From: Neoscytalidium dimidiatum
Taxonomy: Eukaryota > Ascomycota > Dothideomycetes > Botryosphaeriales > Botryosphaeriaceae
DNA length: 64,000 nt
NCBI GenBank assembly: GCA_037367355.1
Contig: CM074702.1
Span: forward strand, 310,001 to 374,000
Direction of reading: 5' to 3'
In this document: piece after piece, positions 32,618-46,090 of the stretch
Layout of the letters: the number at the start of each line of letters is the position of its first letter
Numbering within the stretch: the first letter of the stretch is position 1
Program-made: the position numbers and the translations under genes
The notes under the pieces: model-generated
Databases searched by the model: none
Seen by the model: only the letters and a program-made list of their open reading frames with translations
Told to the model about the DNA's origin: nothing

Positions 32618-35600
32618 ATGGCTTCTTCAGCTTCTTCATCTTCTCCGTCCCTCGTTAAAATGCTTCACTTAGCCGCGGGAGCAGCCGTCTTTCTGACAGC
32701 GATGCAGTTTCCAGGCGCAGCGGCCCACCCGCTGGCCGAGCCTCAAGTGCTTCGAGAGAGTACGTATCCGGCAAGCGTGCCATCGGCGGGGAATTTCTTC
32801 CAGGCACAAACACATATCTGCCACGACACTCGTCCGTTGACCGTCACAAAAACCATCTTTGCTGCCTTATCCCAGTTGACACCATCCTCTTCCTGTTCCT
32901 CAACGACCACTAACCTGAAAACCTCTTGCCTTGTATCAGGGCCTCCCTCCCTATTCGACTCCTCTTCCGGCATCCTAACACCTACTTCGACTCCTACGAC
33001 TCCTACGGTTATTGCTACACCTTCCGAGCTCTCTATTGGCGCTACCGCTTCTCCTGTGCTACAATCTATTGCTCCCCCTCTCGAACCGCAACCATCCGGC
33101 ATTGTCCACACCACGCTCGAGCTTTATCCGCAGGTTACTACCGGTGATCCGTGGAATCGTATTGGTAAGTTTGCATTAAGTATTTGTGGTGACACCTCAA
33201 AAGACTGGGATTGGCTCTCCAGAGCTCAGCTCGCCCTGTGATCATTCCAGGTAGCTCCGCGGAAATTATGATTTCCTAGGAGTTGCTATCTTGTCGACGC
33301 CGTGGAGTTCTCACTTGAGTGCTGACGACACACTTTAGCTCCCACACCTGCACCCAACGTCGCTGCTTGCAGAACCAACTACAGCCGTCCTTTTACTCCC
33401 GACTACAATCCGGATCTCAACGCGTACCCTTACAAGGCCGCTGGAATGGATTCTGCCAACCTCTTCGTCGCTGTTCCTGGTGATGCTTCCATTCCCTCGC
33501 AGATCACGGCCCGATCTCCTCATCCCCAGCCCTTTTTGGGAATTGAGGATGCTGGTACTACTCCACTGCAGACCAACAAGTTCTACGCCAACTTGTTCTT
33601 GGGCCAGAGGAACCAAAGCGTTTGGACGCATCCGTACCAAGTCTCCAAGTCGATCGGACAGACTCCGGCTCGAAGCTGGGGGCTTGCGGTCTCACACATC
33701 GACCGTTCGCAGTTTGCCTATGGGCCTACAACTGATCAGAACAGCGCCCGCTACTTCATTGCTCCGATCGGAATTCAATCTCTCATCTTGTCTGCCACAG
33801 AGCTTGGCTCAAACACCAACATGACTATCGACACGCCCCAAGATATGTCCGTCAATGTCAATCTGGCACCCAGCCCCGGTGCGCAGCCCATAATTTCTTT
33901 CCCGGTAGTGCAGGGTATGGGCTTCGTCACTGCCATCTATAGCAATGCGCAACCTAGTATAGGTTCTGGTGTCTTCTACCGCAACGTGACTGGACCTTTT
34001 CAGGTTGGCAACAGCTACAAGTACAGCATGCTCTTGGAAGACGGCAAGAATTGGGTCCTTTACGCCACCCCGGACAGCAACAACGGCGCTCCTGTTTTCT
34101 CTTTGGATTCCAATACGACACTGACCGGGCCTACCGACTGGAGCGGGACCATAATGGTGGCTAAGAACACTGCTGGTACCGACGGTGAGGCTATCCTCGA
34201 CAGATCTGCTGGTGTCTACCCAGTCTCGGTCGACATTTTCGGTAGTGCCTCCGGTACCACCGCCGAATATGGGTTCCGTTTTGGAAAGGCTGGCGAGGTT
34301 CAAAAGACTTTGTTTCACTATGCGCTGCCGCATCATGTTCAGAGCTTCGACAGCGTCACTGCTGCTGGAACGACAGCCCTCACTTTGAACACCACCACCA
34401 AGGGTGTTGCAACGGGCGTCACCGCGGATAGCTGGACCATGATTGAAGATGACCTCCCAATCGACATGAGTTTTGGCCCGTGGTCTCTCGCTCAAGGGAA
34501 CGTCCCGACAATCTCCGCCAATGCTCAGTGTGCCGTTGTGGCAGCAGCTGAGGCTGAGCTGCAGCAGGACATCCCCGCGCAGACGAACCTTGATTCAATG
34601 TATTTCAGCGGCAAAGGACTTGCTAAGTTTGCAACCATCGTCTACACTGTCAGGGATCTTGGAGGCAACATAGCACTTGCAAGCCAAGGACTCGAGAGAC
34701 TCAAGTCTGCCTTTGATGTTTTCGTCAACAACCAGCAGAGGAACCCGCTTGTATATGACAACTCTTGGAAAGGTGTTGTTTCCAGTGCTGGTTACAATGA
34801 TCCGAACGCAGATTTTGGCAACTCTTATTACAATGACCACCACTTTCACTATGGGTACCAGTAAGCTAAATTGATCCTTATCGGTTTCGCTGTGTATACG
34901 ATAGCTGATTTCACTCATCCAGCGTGTACACTGCTGCAGTCATTGGATATCTGGACCCCTCTTGGCTGACGGAGAAAAACTTCAATTATGTGAACACGCT
35001 GGTGAGAGATTTCGCAAACCCGATTCGGGGAGAACAGTTCCCGTTCAGCCGCGCTTTCGATTGGTTCCAGTAAGTCATTCAGCCAGTCCAACTTTCGGCG
35101 CACGATTACTAAGAGCTGGTAGTGGGCATAGCTGGGCAAAGGGTCTCTTTGAATCTGCGGATGGAAAGGACCAGGAATCATCTTCTGAGGTCAGTCGGCG
35201 ACGCTTGAATTCTGCGCATACATGCTGATCAGGAACAGGACTCTTTTGCGTCGTACGGTCTAAAGTTGTGGGGCAAGGTCATCGGAGATGCCAACATGGA
35301 GGCAAGAGGTGAGTTGACTCCTGCATAGTGCCAACAAGCATGCAATTGGCTGACATTAAATTCTTGAAAGCGACCCTCATGCTAGCAATTCAGAACCGAA
35401 GCTTCAACAACTACTTCCTTATGCAAAGCTCCAACACTATTCAGCCGCCGCAAATCATCAACAACAAGGTCACTGGCATTCTGTTCGAGAACAAAATTGA
35501 TTGGGCGACGTACTTCAGCGACGCCTGGTGGTGCAAGCAGGGGTAAGGCACTGTCCCAATATATGCAGTGCCCGCATCCAAGTGCATGATGCTGACTCAG

Positions 35601-35876
35601 ACCTGCAGTATTCACATGATTCCCGTGCATGTTCCCTCGGCCTACATCAGGGATCCGAACTTCGTGCAGGAGGAATACGATACGTTCATGAGCAATGGTC
35701 GTATCGCGCAGGCAGAGGGTGGTTGGAGAGGCATTTTGGAATCCAACTTGGCGCTCATCGACCCAGCGACAGCATATAATTTCTTCGCAGACCCGAACTT
35801 CGACACAGCTCTCCTTGATGGAGGAGCAAGCCTCACGTGGTATCTTGCCTACACGGCTGCGCTCGGCGGTTTGTAA
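32618..35876 (+). CDS. Endo-1,3-beta-glucanase, GH81
   Basis: GH81 enzymes hydrolyse 1,3-beta-glucan of the fungal wall, for example at cell separation or autolysis. Seven exons: 32618-33164, 33339-34860, 34923-35069, 35123-35189, 35239-35308, 35371-35542 and 35609-35876, giving 930 residues. A hydrophobic signal segment LHLAAGAAVFLTAMQFPGAAA begins at residue 16; the second Met, at 15, is an alternative start. A Ser/Thr/Pro linker follows to about 180, then the catalytic domain. Likely catalytic residues are Asp682 in YNDHHFHYGY and the Glu757-x3-Glu761 pair in DGKDQESSSED, which straddles an intron. LQTNKFYANLFLGQRN and FLGIEDAGTTP are family blocks. Secretion and role in wall remodelling are inferred from family. 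Confidence 0.95.
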
Positions 35877-37655
35877 AAATGACGTGTCGGGCGGATCACC
35901 TCCTTTTCACATCGCTTTCGCAATTCTTCACTTATGACTTCCTATCTTTTCTTTCTTCTCCTATGCTCCTTTTCGGTTCTACATGTTTCACGGGTGGACT
36001 TTTGCCATTCATTCAACCTAGATAGCTCTTTTCGTCTTGGCGATCACATGGAAGCACTCTGCAATGGTTATGTGGACACAGTCGTGGCATTGATAGACCA
36101 CCTCTTTTAGGCAGGAATATGACGCAGGGAATCTTTAGACGGAACTTGGCAGGGTCCATGCACGCAATCGAACCAATGCAAGTGATGTGTTTTGCTCTTA
36201 TGCATCTAGATAAATGACTGGTGGGGTGTCCCCGGGGGATCCCCGGAAGGCTCAGCCAGCACTTGAGATGGGCGGGCGAGATGCGAGATCGCCTCGCCCT
36301 CCTTGCATTGACCACGAATCGCAACCGCAGCCGCATGGAGCAGCGGCTGCGTTACCGTCGAATGTGCGAGACTCTTCGATGTTCTCGTAGCGCTGCACCC
36401 GCACTCTGAAGGTGTCTGTAAAGATAAATTGGATGCCGGCGATGCGATGTATCGAAGTTCGCTGTAGCCCAGGGCGAGTGGAGGAGTCATGTAACGTGTA
36501 CAGTCCGCTGCAGTGCGAGTCGAAGGGAAAGGTCAGCTGACACCGCGGCGTCGGGCAACGCGTCCTGCCGCTGAGCGTTTTGCGCTGGCAGGGCCTGTTG
36601 GCCGGGCGCAGGCGGGTTCGCCCCACACTTGGCTGCTACCCTCTCTGCCGTCCGGCCCCCTCGCTTGCCTCACAACCACCACCGCCGCCAATTCAGTATA
36701 CTTATCTCCGCCCCTTTAGTCCCCCTTCGGACTGGCTCATTTTCCCTCTCCTTTGTTTTTCTTTTGGTTCCCCTGCACCTGCCTCAGCAGTCGCCGCTGC
36801 GTTTGACGACGACGAGGGCCACCGCGCACGTTATTCGCGGACCTGTTAGCCAGGGCCCGGGACAAACCGACGGTACCGTGCCGGTGGCGCGGGGGAAAAG
36901 CACAAACGTCAGAAACTGCGATACACGGTACCCGTTTTTTCGGATGAAACGAGTGGCTGTTCGTTACCCGGCTGTCGCATTTTTCTGGGGTTGACGTCTC
37001 AATTGGGTGGTTGAGGGACTGTCAGGCAAAGATCTTTTTGTGGGGTTAAGGTCTTGGTATGTAAGTCTGACGTCCCTACTTCCCTTCTTTTCTGACCTTC
37101 GTGGCTGTCACGGGTAATGGTCCTGCCATATCGCGTTTTCAGGGCGTTTGCAGAGAGAAGCGTTGTATCAGGTATATTTATCTTGTGGGCTGTGACTTCC
37201 GAAGCCTAGCAGCTTGTTCATCTGCATTTCTCCACCAAGACTCCACGAGCAAAACTCCTATGGATTAACGAGAGGGAGTTCACGAAGCGACAAGAAAGTG
37301 CGCGAACTGATTGCTCTTTTGTAATCAGACTTGCCGTCGAGATTTTAGCTTTGTCGCCGTCGCTCCCACTAGCACCTATTCACGTGCTGGGTGGCGAATA
37401 TCCAGCCGGTAAGTTGTAGAACGTTCGAGCCTTCCCAAGCAAGCCTCATTGAGGCCAAGTATACCAGAACTCAAATTTTTCTGCTCCTCGCCTCAATTCT
37501 TCTCACTTTTGCTTCTTTCATCGTTAACTCTTCACTGTTTACGGTTTTAAGGTATTCGTCTCTCGCTCACCCACTCTATACCGTTTGTCTTCGCATAACT
37601 TGAGATCTGAAGTGCTCGGTAATCATTTCTTACCAACAACAACGAGTACAAACGC
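35877..37655. other. Intergenic, GH81 to Argonaute
   Basis: This 1.8-kb stretch has no supported gene. The section from about 36,500 to 36,850 is C/T-rich. The 250 bp before 37656 are a T/C-rich leader ending CAACAACAACGAGTACAAACGC-like, just before the Argonaute ATG. No tRNA or repeat is seen. Confidence 0.55.
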
Positions 37656-40600
37656 ATGTCTGCTCCTAGAGGACGGGGCGGTGGTGGTGGAGGTCGCGGA
37701 CGCGGTGGTGGTGGTGGTGGTGGCGGTGGTGGCGGTGGTAAAGGTGGAAGCAGTAGAGGCGGCGATAGCTCGAGCGGATCTGGAAGCCGTGGATCGTTCC
37801 GCGGCCGTCGTCCTTTCGAATCTACCAGTGGCTCGCGAGGCTCTTCTTCTCGTGGTGGCTCACCTCAGCGTGGAGGCCCCGGCGGATTCAAGCAGCGGGC
37901 CCAGTCGGCTCCTGCTGCAATCTTTGGGTAGAGACCCTTCCTAGTTTGGATTTGATGCCATCGTATGCTAACGATTATTTGCAGTAACCCAGAAAGAGTC
38001 CCTCTGCCGGATGCGAACGTCACGAAGACGGAGGATACGGTTGTCAAGGACCTCTCCACTGCTTTTGCACGCATCTCTACTGAGGACAAGCTCGCGAGAC
38101 GTCCGGACTATGGTACTTGTGGTCGCCAGACTATCGTGTACACCAACTATTTCCCACTTCATGTGGCTGCGCAGTGTCCCGATATTTATCGGTACGCAGT
38201 CTCTTTCCAGCCGGAAGAAAATGCCAAGCGCAAGAAAAGACGGTATCTCGAGATTCTGCTCCAGGACCCGGTGTTCGAAGGCGTGATGGTCGCTACCGAT
38301 TACTCGCAGGTCATTATCACCAACAAAAAGGTCCCGTTAAGCGAAGGGGCCCACAACCGGAAAGCATTCGACGTCCAATGGTATCCTCCGGATGGAGAAC
38401 CCATCTCCGAAACCGACGAGTCAGAGAAAGCACAGGTGACTCGGAAGAAGGCTACCAAAACTTTGCTTGTCGAGGAGTTGGGTACTGTGTCGCTGCTCGA
38501 GCTTATCAATTCTCTGACATCCACCGGCGCCGGTGCATATTACCCCCTCAAGGATGAAGCTATTCAAGCTCTCAACGTCATTCTCGCCCGTGGCCCCCAC
38601 GTTGCTCCCAACATGGTCGCTGTCGGGCAGAACAAGTTCTACCCTGTTGGCCAACATCCTCTGACGGAAGCCTGGAATCTCTCTGAAGGCTTACAGGCAC
38701 TGCGCGGGTACTTTTCCAGCGCCCGAACGAGTGTCAACCGGATTCTAGTCAATATCAACGTTTCCACTTCTGCTTTCTACAAGCCCGGCAACCTGCTAGA
38801 GCTTATGCAAGACTATCTCGGTCCTACAGCCAGAAGTCCAAGCCATCTTCTGAAGCTTGAAGCGTTTCTGAGACTTCTTCGTGTGGAGACGCGTTACATG
38901 TTGGCGAAAGATGGTAGTGGAAAGCGCGTCAGAAAGGTGAAGACAATTTATGGACTGGCACGAGCCAACAATGACAGCAAGGGAACTTGGCCCCACGCTG
39001 CAAATGCACAGCAGGTCAAGTTCAGCTATACCGATCCTGATGGCAAAGTGTCTCTGATCTCAGTCGAGGATTACTACTCCCGTGTCCACCAAATCACCCT
39101 TAAAGTCCCTACGTCTCCAGTGGTCAATGTTGGCAATCGCGACAATCCGACTTACATCCCTCCCGAACTTTGTGATGTGCTGCCCGGGCAGGTCGCCGGG
39201 CGCATGCTGAGCGCCAATCAAACACGGCTGATGATCGAGTTCGCCGCCCGGCCTCCCAACCACAACGCCACTTCTATCACTCAGCAGGGCTTAGAGGTCA
39301 TGCAGGTCAAGCAGAACGATGCTCTGTCAGCGTTCGGCATCAATATCGGCGGCAACTTGCTTACCGTGCAGGCTCGCATTCTGCCCGTTCCACAACTTCA
39401 ATACGCTGGCAAGGTCCAGCAGCCCGAAAATGGGAAATGGAATTTGGCTCGAGTCCGATACACTAAGCCGGCGACTATTCAATCATGGGGTTGCTTGGTG
39501 GTCGAAGAACGCGGCCGACCTATTTTCAACAGCCAAGAGCAGGCTCTCGACCTGGTGAGCACCTTCAAATCTGCCCTCCAGTCGTATGGTTTGCGTATGG
39601 ACGATCCTCAGCCGCCAGCAAAGATCGCGATCTCATGGCCGTACAACCCTAGTGAGATCACTGAGGTGGTCTCCGCAAAATTTGCGCAGATGGTGAAGAT
39701 GCGCATCGGCATGCTTCTCGTTCTCTTGCCTTCGGATAATACTGTCTTGTATGACACTATTAAGTACCAAGGCGACGTTCGATTTGGTGTTGCTACTGTC
39801 TGCACGATCGCCAAGAAGATCCTCAACCAGCGTGGTCAGGCCCAGTACATGGCCAATGTTGGCTTGAAGTTCAACTTGAAGTGCGGTGGTGTCAACCATG
39901 ATATGCGCATCCAGCAGCTTGCCCCTCTTGACGGAAAGACGATCTTGATTGGCATTGATGTCTCTCACCCTGTTCCCGGCAGTTCTGATAGTGCGCCTAG
40001 CATTACGGGTGTCGTCGGGTCTGTCGACGCTCAGTTCAATAACTACCCGGCGTCCATTCGAACGCAGACCGGCCGCCAGGAAATGGTTGACTCGAATGAC
40101 CTGACGGAGATGATCGTGGAGCGCTTCGAGCTGTGGAAGAAGCGCAACGGCGGCATGCTGCCGAACAAGGTCATTGTCTACCGCGACGGAGTCTCGGAGG
40201 GCCAGTATCCCGTGGTGCTCCGTGAAGAATGGCCAAGCTTTGCGGCGGCCTATAAGAAGCTGTACGGCGCAGAGAAGAATTTCCCCAAGTCCTCTCTTGT
40301 CATCTGCACCAAGCGCGGGCATACCCGCTTTTACCCAACGAAGCCTGAGGATTCTGAGGGTCGCAACATGAATGTTAAGCCTGGAACTGTCGTCGACCGT
40401 GGCATTACTGGCGAGAGACTTTTCGACTTTTTCCTGGTGGCTCACGCTGGTCTTCAGGGCACGTCAAAGCCTGCGCATTACATCTGTTTGCGTGATGAGA
40501 ACAAACTGGGAGCCGACCAGCTGCAGAGGATCACGCACAATCTGTGCTACGTGTATGGTCGCGCTACTCGCGCGGTTTCGGTCTGCCCTCCGGCGTACTA

Positions 40601-40739
40601 CGCGGACCTTGTGTGCGAGCGCGGCCGCTCGTATCTGCACTCGTTTTTGAAAGAAAACACAAATGTGCAATACGACCGCTCTCGCCATTGGAGCCGCGGT
40701 GTGCACGATAGGCTCAAGGATACCATGTTCTATTTGTAG
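37656..40739 (+). CDS. Argonaute (RNA silencing slicer)
   Basis: Argonaute binds small RNAs and cuts or silences complementary RNA (Neurospora QDE-2 class). Two exons, 37656-37927 and 37985-40739, give 1008 residues; the intron has branch point ATGCTAACG. The first 80 residues are a Gly/Arg/Ser-rich RGG region, followed by N, linker, PAZ, MID and PIWI domains. The PIWI domain has a complete catalytic tetrad: Asp749 (GIDVSHP), Glu790 (TGRQEM), Asp825 (YRDGVSEGQY) and His922 (PAHYICL). The spacing matches human Ago2. The MID-PIWI end NVQYDRSRHWSRG through DTMFYL is typical. It is therefore predicted to be slicing-competent. No other RNAi gene is in the window. Confidence 0.97.
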
Positions 40740-43020
40740 AACGTGGATTTTCACCTTTTTTATCTTATGGACGACATGCTTCAACTCCCCAGCGAGCACG
40801 TTGCACTCGCAATCCGGCCCCCAAGAAGTATCTACCACCCAAACTGAGTAACAGCTAGCTTCATTGGTGTTGCAAAAGGGCCGGACTCGACATGCCAGAC
40901 GGATCCAGTAATCCGAACAAGTCATCAACAAATTTCAATTATAGGTCGACAGCTGGCCAACTCCGGGTCGGTTTGTCGACATACATTCAGCGGCAAAGAC
41001 TGAAGCAAACCTTGTTCGATCGAGTACAACCAAATCACCCACTCGAGTACTACTCAAGCACAAGCCGATGGAAGTTTTCAAGTTGATCGGGGATATTCAT
41101 TGGCATCTTTTGTCAAAATCTACACGGAACCCCATACCACTTCCTCAGATATGGCTTTTCTGTTCGATCTTCTGGTTTCTTTTTTCCCCTCATGATACTG
41201 GACCCTCAACACCAAGCTGTCCCAAATTGGATTATTTGAAAACCTCATTTGATATACTTATAAAATCTGAAAAAAATAAAATCGTAAAAAAAAATAAAAA
41301 CAATATATATTAAGGCTGGAATGTGGAGGCTGGTCATTTCATTTTGGAACCTTTCTTTTTTTTCCCTTTTCCCCTTGGATCAACTTTGAGCACATTCGAC
41401 AAACCCCGTGAACATGTTCAGACCTTCAACAGGCTGAACAATACTATCTTCTGAGGGACATACAATCTCTGATATTCGCCCGCAGCCAGGGAATTTGGCA
41501 TTAGGTATATGGAATAAAACTCACTTATACTCTCTTTACTTCTGTGCAAATGTATAGGCGTGGCGCGTGCGCTTCTCTTGCATATCCCCTTCGGATAGAT
41601 GATGGCTGCTCGTGGAGTGCAAGTCCAGTTCGATTTTAGTGCAGTAGTGAGAAGCGGCGGGTTGTGTCTCAGTCGTGTCTCTTCCCGCCATTTAGTTTTC
41701 TTCCCGACGTAATGCTGCAGCCCCTTTACCCGAGATCTCGGCCGGCAGTTCGGACGCGATGGCGATCGCGGCGGACGGCAAATGGGCAATGCGCCTTGTA
41801 CGCCTTGCCAAGTTGGCGGTTGAGCAACTCTCCTGAACATCGTGGGATGGCTGTGCTCTCAGCGTGCGCCCGCAAATGTCCGAATGCGAGAGGATGTCAT
41901 TGTTCAAGAGCTTGGCGACGAAGCTACACGGCGCACGCTTGCACGGAGGCTGTACAGCAGAGCAAAGCGAGTCGAAGAGTTTGGGGCGCGAGCCAAACCG
42001 AAGGCGCCACGGTTCTTGACAGGTCAGCGATTTCTTGTCAGGGTTCGCTTGGCTGACGGAATGTCGCGCGCGAAAGACAGGTTGGCGGAGGTCTTGGGAA
42101 GGTACCTTAGCGCTCCGCTCGGATCTGCAGCAGGGGTGCGCCGGCATTCGTCCAAGCTTTCTCGCAAGCCCAGCAGCCAGCCTCTTCTCTTGATGATGAG
42201 CCTTTTTTTCTTTGCGCATTCTTCAGGCTGCATCGGACGGATCGATAAGATACCGCGCTGCTGCGCCTTCTCACTACAGGCGGGGAAGCCTGTAGGCCCG
42301 GCCGTCAGCTTGGCGGGGCGAACGGGGCGTACCTGCCTTATCGCGCAGGCTGCGTTGGAGGCCACGCGGAGGCCTTGCATTCGGCGCCGTGAAACACGCC
42401 CTCAGAACGCAAGCGGACACTCCGGCGGCCGGGTGCGCTCGGGAGGTGCCGCGCGCGGCAGATGGACCAGATGGGACCAGGTGCTCGACCTCCGGAGGCG
42501 CAGCGTTCTGGAAGGGCTGCGACTGCGGCGCGGTGCGTGGTGATTTGGCCGGCGAGGCAGCGGGCAGCGGGCAGCGGGCAGCGGGCAGCGAGCATCGCAT
42601 GCTCGCGGGCGCGCAAGGCCAAGCCTTCGGATCGACCCATTCGAAGCTGGAACCCTGTAGGAATTGTGGCAGTGCTGGCGGCCGACGTGGGCAGGAAGCG
42701 TAGCGGCGGGCCTGATTGGCCGGCGGCTCGCGGATGATGCAGCTGTCCCGTCGAGCGCTCACAGTGCTCGCGTAGCACAGCAGCAACACAGCCCTCCTCC
42801 ATCTCAAAATCCTCCCTGAAACGGCCTGGCTGTGAGCGTAGACGACAACCCTCTCCAGACCACCTGCAGCCTCGACTGCCCCATCCCACGCAAAAAACCC
42901 GCTGCCTGCTCTGCTGACCACGGCCCTCGTGAGGACAGCCGCCGCGCCCGCCTGCTACAGCTGCCGTTCTCGGAACCTTACCAAATAGCCCGCTCGCCGT
43001 GTCCGCTGAGCAAGGAAGCA
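40740..43020. other. Large intergenic region, Argonaute to CAX
   Basis: The first 700 bp are AT-rich, with an A/T-only stretch near 41,270-41,310. From about 41,650 to 43,020 the DNA is GC-rich with many overlapping open frames on both strands (up to 297 codons, minus), all Arg/Ala/Pro-rich without recognisable motifs. A 7-nt tandem repeat lies at 42557-42590. No gene is supported. Confidence 0.55.
42557..42590. repeat. Tandem repeat, 7-nt unit
   Basis: About five copies of GCAGCGG in direct order, in the GC-rich spacer upstream of the CAX gene. This is a simple minisatellite with no coding role visible. Confidence 0.8.
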
Positions 43021-44885
43021 ATGGGTACGTCTCCTCTTTGTTCCTACGGCGAAAACACCTAGCAATTAGCAAAACCTTGGCATCCCTTGTCATGTGCCCA
43101 GCCTGGCCCTTGGGCTCAATTTCATCACCAAAATCCCGAGCGCCTGCCCGCGCCCTCCACGCCTCCCACTGCCCTCCATCACGCCGCCTCGCCCTCTCGG
43201 TGCGCAAGCCATTGGCGCGCTCCCCAGCCACACTGACCTCTCGACGCGCCTGCGCCTTTAATCACTTTCCGATGCTGATCATTCTTGGCCCAAACCACAG
43301 CTCCCATCTACAAAGGCCTGCTGCAGAAGTTCCATCGCCGTCACTCATCTAGATACGGCTCCTTCGAACATCCCCAAGCCATGCCGCACCCCCAAAACGG
43401 CCCCAACGGCGATGCGGCGCCCACCGAGCGCACTCACCTGCTCTCTGGCTCCAACGGCAACGGCAACGGCAACGGCAACGGTAATCCGACCGTGAATGGT
43501 GCCCCAGTCCACCACCTCAAGAAATGGGGTGAGGACGACCATCGCGCTTACGTGCGCTATCCGCTCGGTGCTGCCCATACCACCTGGTTGACGCTCGCGA
43601 GCAACTATGTCAATGTCTTGCTGGTTTTCGTCCCGCTCGGCATCATCGCCGGCATTCTGGAGTGGAGTCCGACCTGGGTCTTCGTGCTCGTACGTCCTCG
43701 GAGCTTGTGGAGGAGTCCCGCATCTGCAGGATTGCTGACTGCCGCCCCCAGAACTTCATCGCCATTATCCCACTCGCCGCCCTGCTGAGTTTCGCGACCG
43801 AGGAGTTGGCTGCCAAGCTTGGCCAAACTATCGGCGGCTTGATGAATGCGACTTTCGGAAATGCCGTTGAGCTGATTGTGAGTCCGCGCGCAATCGCATT
43901 TGAGCGCCCTCATTCTAACCAATCCCTTCCCCGCAGGTGTCCATCGTTGCTCTCAAGAATGGCGAGATCCGCATTGTGCAGTCCAGCATGCTGGGCAGCA
44001 TCCTATCGAACATCCTTCTGGTACGTCATCATTAGTTTCAGACCGACGAATCTGAAGGCTGACCAAATGCAGGTTCTTGGCTGCTGCTTCCTTGCAGGTG
44101 GTATCAACCATCGTGAACAGACTTTCAATGAGACCGTTGCCTCGACGATGTCTTCCCTCATGGCCGTCGCCAGCGCTTCCCTTATCATCCCCGCGACCCT
44201 TTACGCGGCCTTGAAGACCTCGAGCTCCAAGAGCGAAGAACACATCCTCATCCTCTCTCACGGCACGGCGGTCATTCTGCTCATTCTCTACATCATGTAT
44301 CTTTACTTCCAGCTGAAGTCTCATTCGGACTTTTTCGATGCGGAGGCCCAGGAAGAGGAAGAGCCCGAGGAGCACATCCTGAACCCGATTGCTGCTGGCG
44401 TCGCCCTCCTCATCGTTACCGTCATTGTCGCTATTTGCGCCGAATACCTGGTTGACAGCATCGATTCCATCGTCCAGACCGCCCATATCTCCAAGACGTT
44501 CATCGGTTTGATCCTACTCCCGATCGTCGGAAATGCCGCGGAACATGTCACGGCCGTCATCGTTGCCTACAAGGACAAGATGGATCTGGCTATCAACGTT
44601 GCGATTGGCAGCTCGATGCAGATTGCGCTGTTCGTCACTCCGTTCATGGTCCTTCTTGGCTGGATCATGGATAAGCCCATGACCCTCCACTTCCAGACGT
44701 TTGAGACCGTGGTCTTCTTCCTCAGCGTTCTGGTTGTCAACTATCTCATTCAGGACGGGAAGAGCAATTACCTCGAGGGTGCCATGTGCATTGGCACTTA
44801 CATCATCATTGCTCTGGCTTTCTTCGTCTACCCTGATGACGCGGGCGACATCACTGACTTCTTCCGGAACTTGGTTTCATCCTAA
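43021..44885 (+). CDS. VCX1: Vacuolar Ca2+/H+ exchanger (CAX family, Vcx1 type)
   Basis: This exchanger uses the proton gradient to load Ca2+ into the vacuole. Five exons: 43021-43024, 43301-43689, 43752-43877, 43937-44020 and 44073-44885, giving 471 residues. The first coding exon is only ATGG. The cytosolic N-terminus has a (Gly-Asn) repeat encoded by GGCAAC units near 43456-43485. About eleven membrane segments follow. The two CAX repeats with their Ca2+-binding glutamates are seen as [14 protein letters not shown] and [20 protein letters not shown]. Between them is the acidic loop [13 protein letters not shown]. The small first exon rests on one reasonable donor (GTACGT) and acceptor (CCACAG); a different start in the 276-nt intron is possible. 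Confidence 0.93.
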
Positions 44886-46070
44886 TTGCATTATAACTAT
44901 CCGGAACCGTTCCAAGCGAATGGACCTTACATATTGTTTTTACGAGGGCTTTTCGGGGCTTTCTCCAAACACGGGCGGTCTTCTAGCCCATCAAATCACG
45001 TTGTTCATAACATCTCTCAGAGGGTGGTGCAGGACAGGACATGCCATCACCACTGTTTTCCTTTCGGCGGATTGTCTTAACAAACGGCCAATTACCCCGT
45101 TGGATATACCCGGATTGCTACTCTACGCCTACGAGGATTTTTTCTTCCCTGGTCTCTTATTCTCTGCTTTCTATACAGTTCAAATCACGAACGATCAAAG
45201 CTTTCTAGCTCCTGCTTTTCCTTTGCTCCCGTCGCTATACGTTCAACAGGCCTTGTTCAAACCATGCAGGCCGACACACATTCCGAGAATTTCCTTTCCT
45301 ATTACACTGTTATTACTGCCGAACTTCAGCTTTTTCATTTGCTCTTTTTGCGTGTTTATCACTCCTCTTTGGTCCAACGGGAGTCTGTGGCGCAACACAC
45401 ATCAACAACACAGCTCTGCAAATTTTGACTGGATCTTTGTTTGCCGGGCTTGTTTTAGCTTTGCGTTGATGGATTTGGTTCGGTGAGGGCGATCGGTGGG
45501 GCTGTCTTACAGGGCATGGTGGGTGGCATGTAAGATACCATCATGGACGGGATATTTGGAGGGGAAGCACGGGTGAAACAGGTGTTCTTCTGTTGGGCGG
45601 CCAAAAAAAAAGAGTGTAGAGAATACAGATTTTGCCTTTGGATTCGCGCTGGATGGTGTGTGTGAGATTCCTACGTTTGACGTGAGGTTTGGGCATCTAA
45701 CCGTGTCTGGACCACAACGGTTTGTTCGCAGGGCACGGCTATGCAAGGCATCCAATATCTTTTTTTCTGCCTGATCACAATATAATCGAAAGATACCCTG
45801 ACGATTATGATGACAATGACGATATCGAGAGGCCCAAACGGGGGGCGCTCTCGGCTATTCTAATTTTCTCTCGCCGTTCAAACCCTGAACCTTCCCTGGC
45901 CCTGCTACCCGATCACCGGGGTCATACAGGAGACCGGGTGGGATTGGGTGCCTGAAACCGTTTCCGTTTCCGTTCCCGTGCGAGCAAGGCTGAAGGAGAG
46001 GGGGGGGGAGAAATATAAAAGAAAAAAAAAGGTTGCGTTTGCGCCGCCCTGCATGAATGCTAGGCGTGCC

Positions 46071-46090
46071 GCGTGCGTGCGTGCGTGCGC
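46071..46090. repeat. (GCGT)5 microsatellite
   Basis: Five GCGT units in a row in intergenic DNA, followed by CGCGCC. The alternating purine-pyrimidine tract could adopt Z-DNA. Confidence 0.85.

Noticed and set aside
42274..43231. Overlapping minus-strand frames of 215 and 297 codons upstream of the CAX gene
   Set aside because: The translations are Arg/Ala/Gly/Pro-rich without hydrophobic core or motifs, cover a 7-nt tandem repeat and match GC-driven chance ORFs.
44701..45486. 261-codon plus-strand frame overlapping the end of the CAX gene
   Set aside because: It begins inside the CAX coding exon in another frame and runs through C/T-rich 3' sequence; its Phe/Ser/Leu-rich translation reflects pyrimidine bias.
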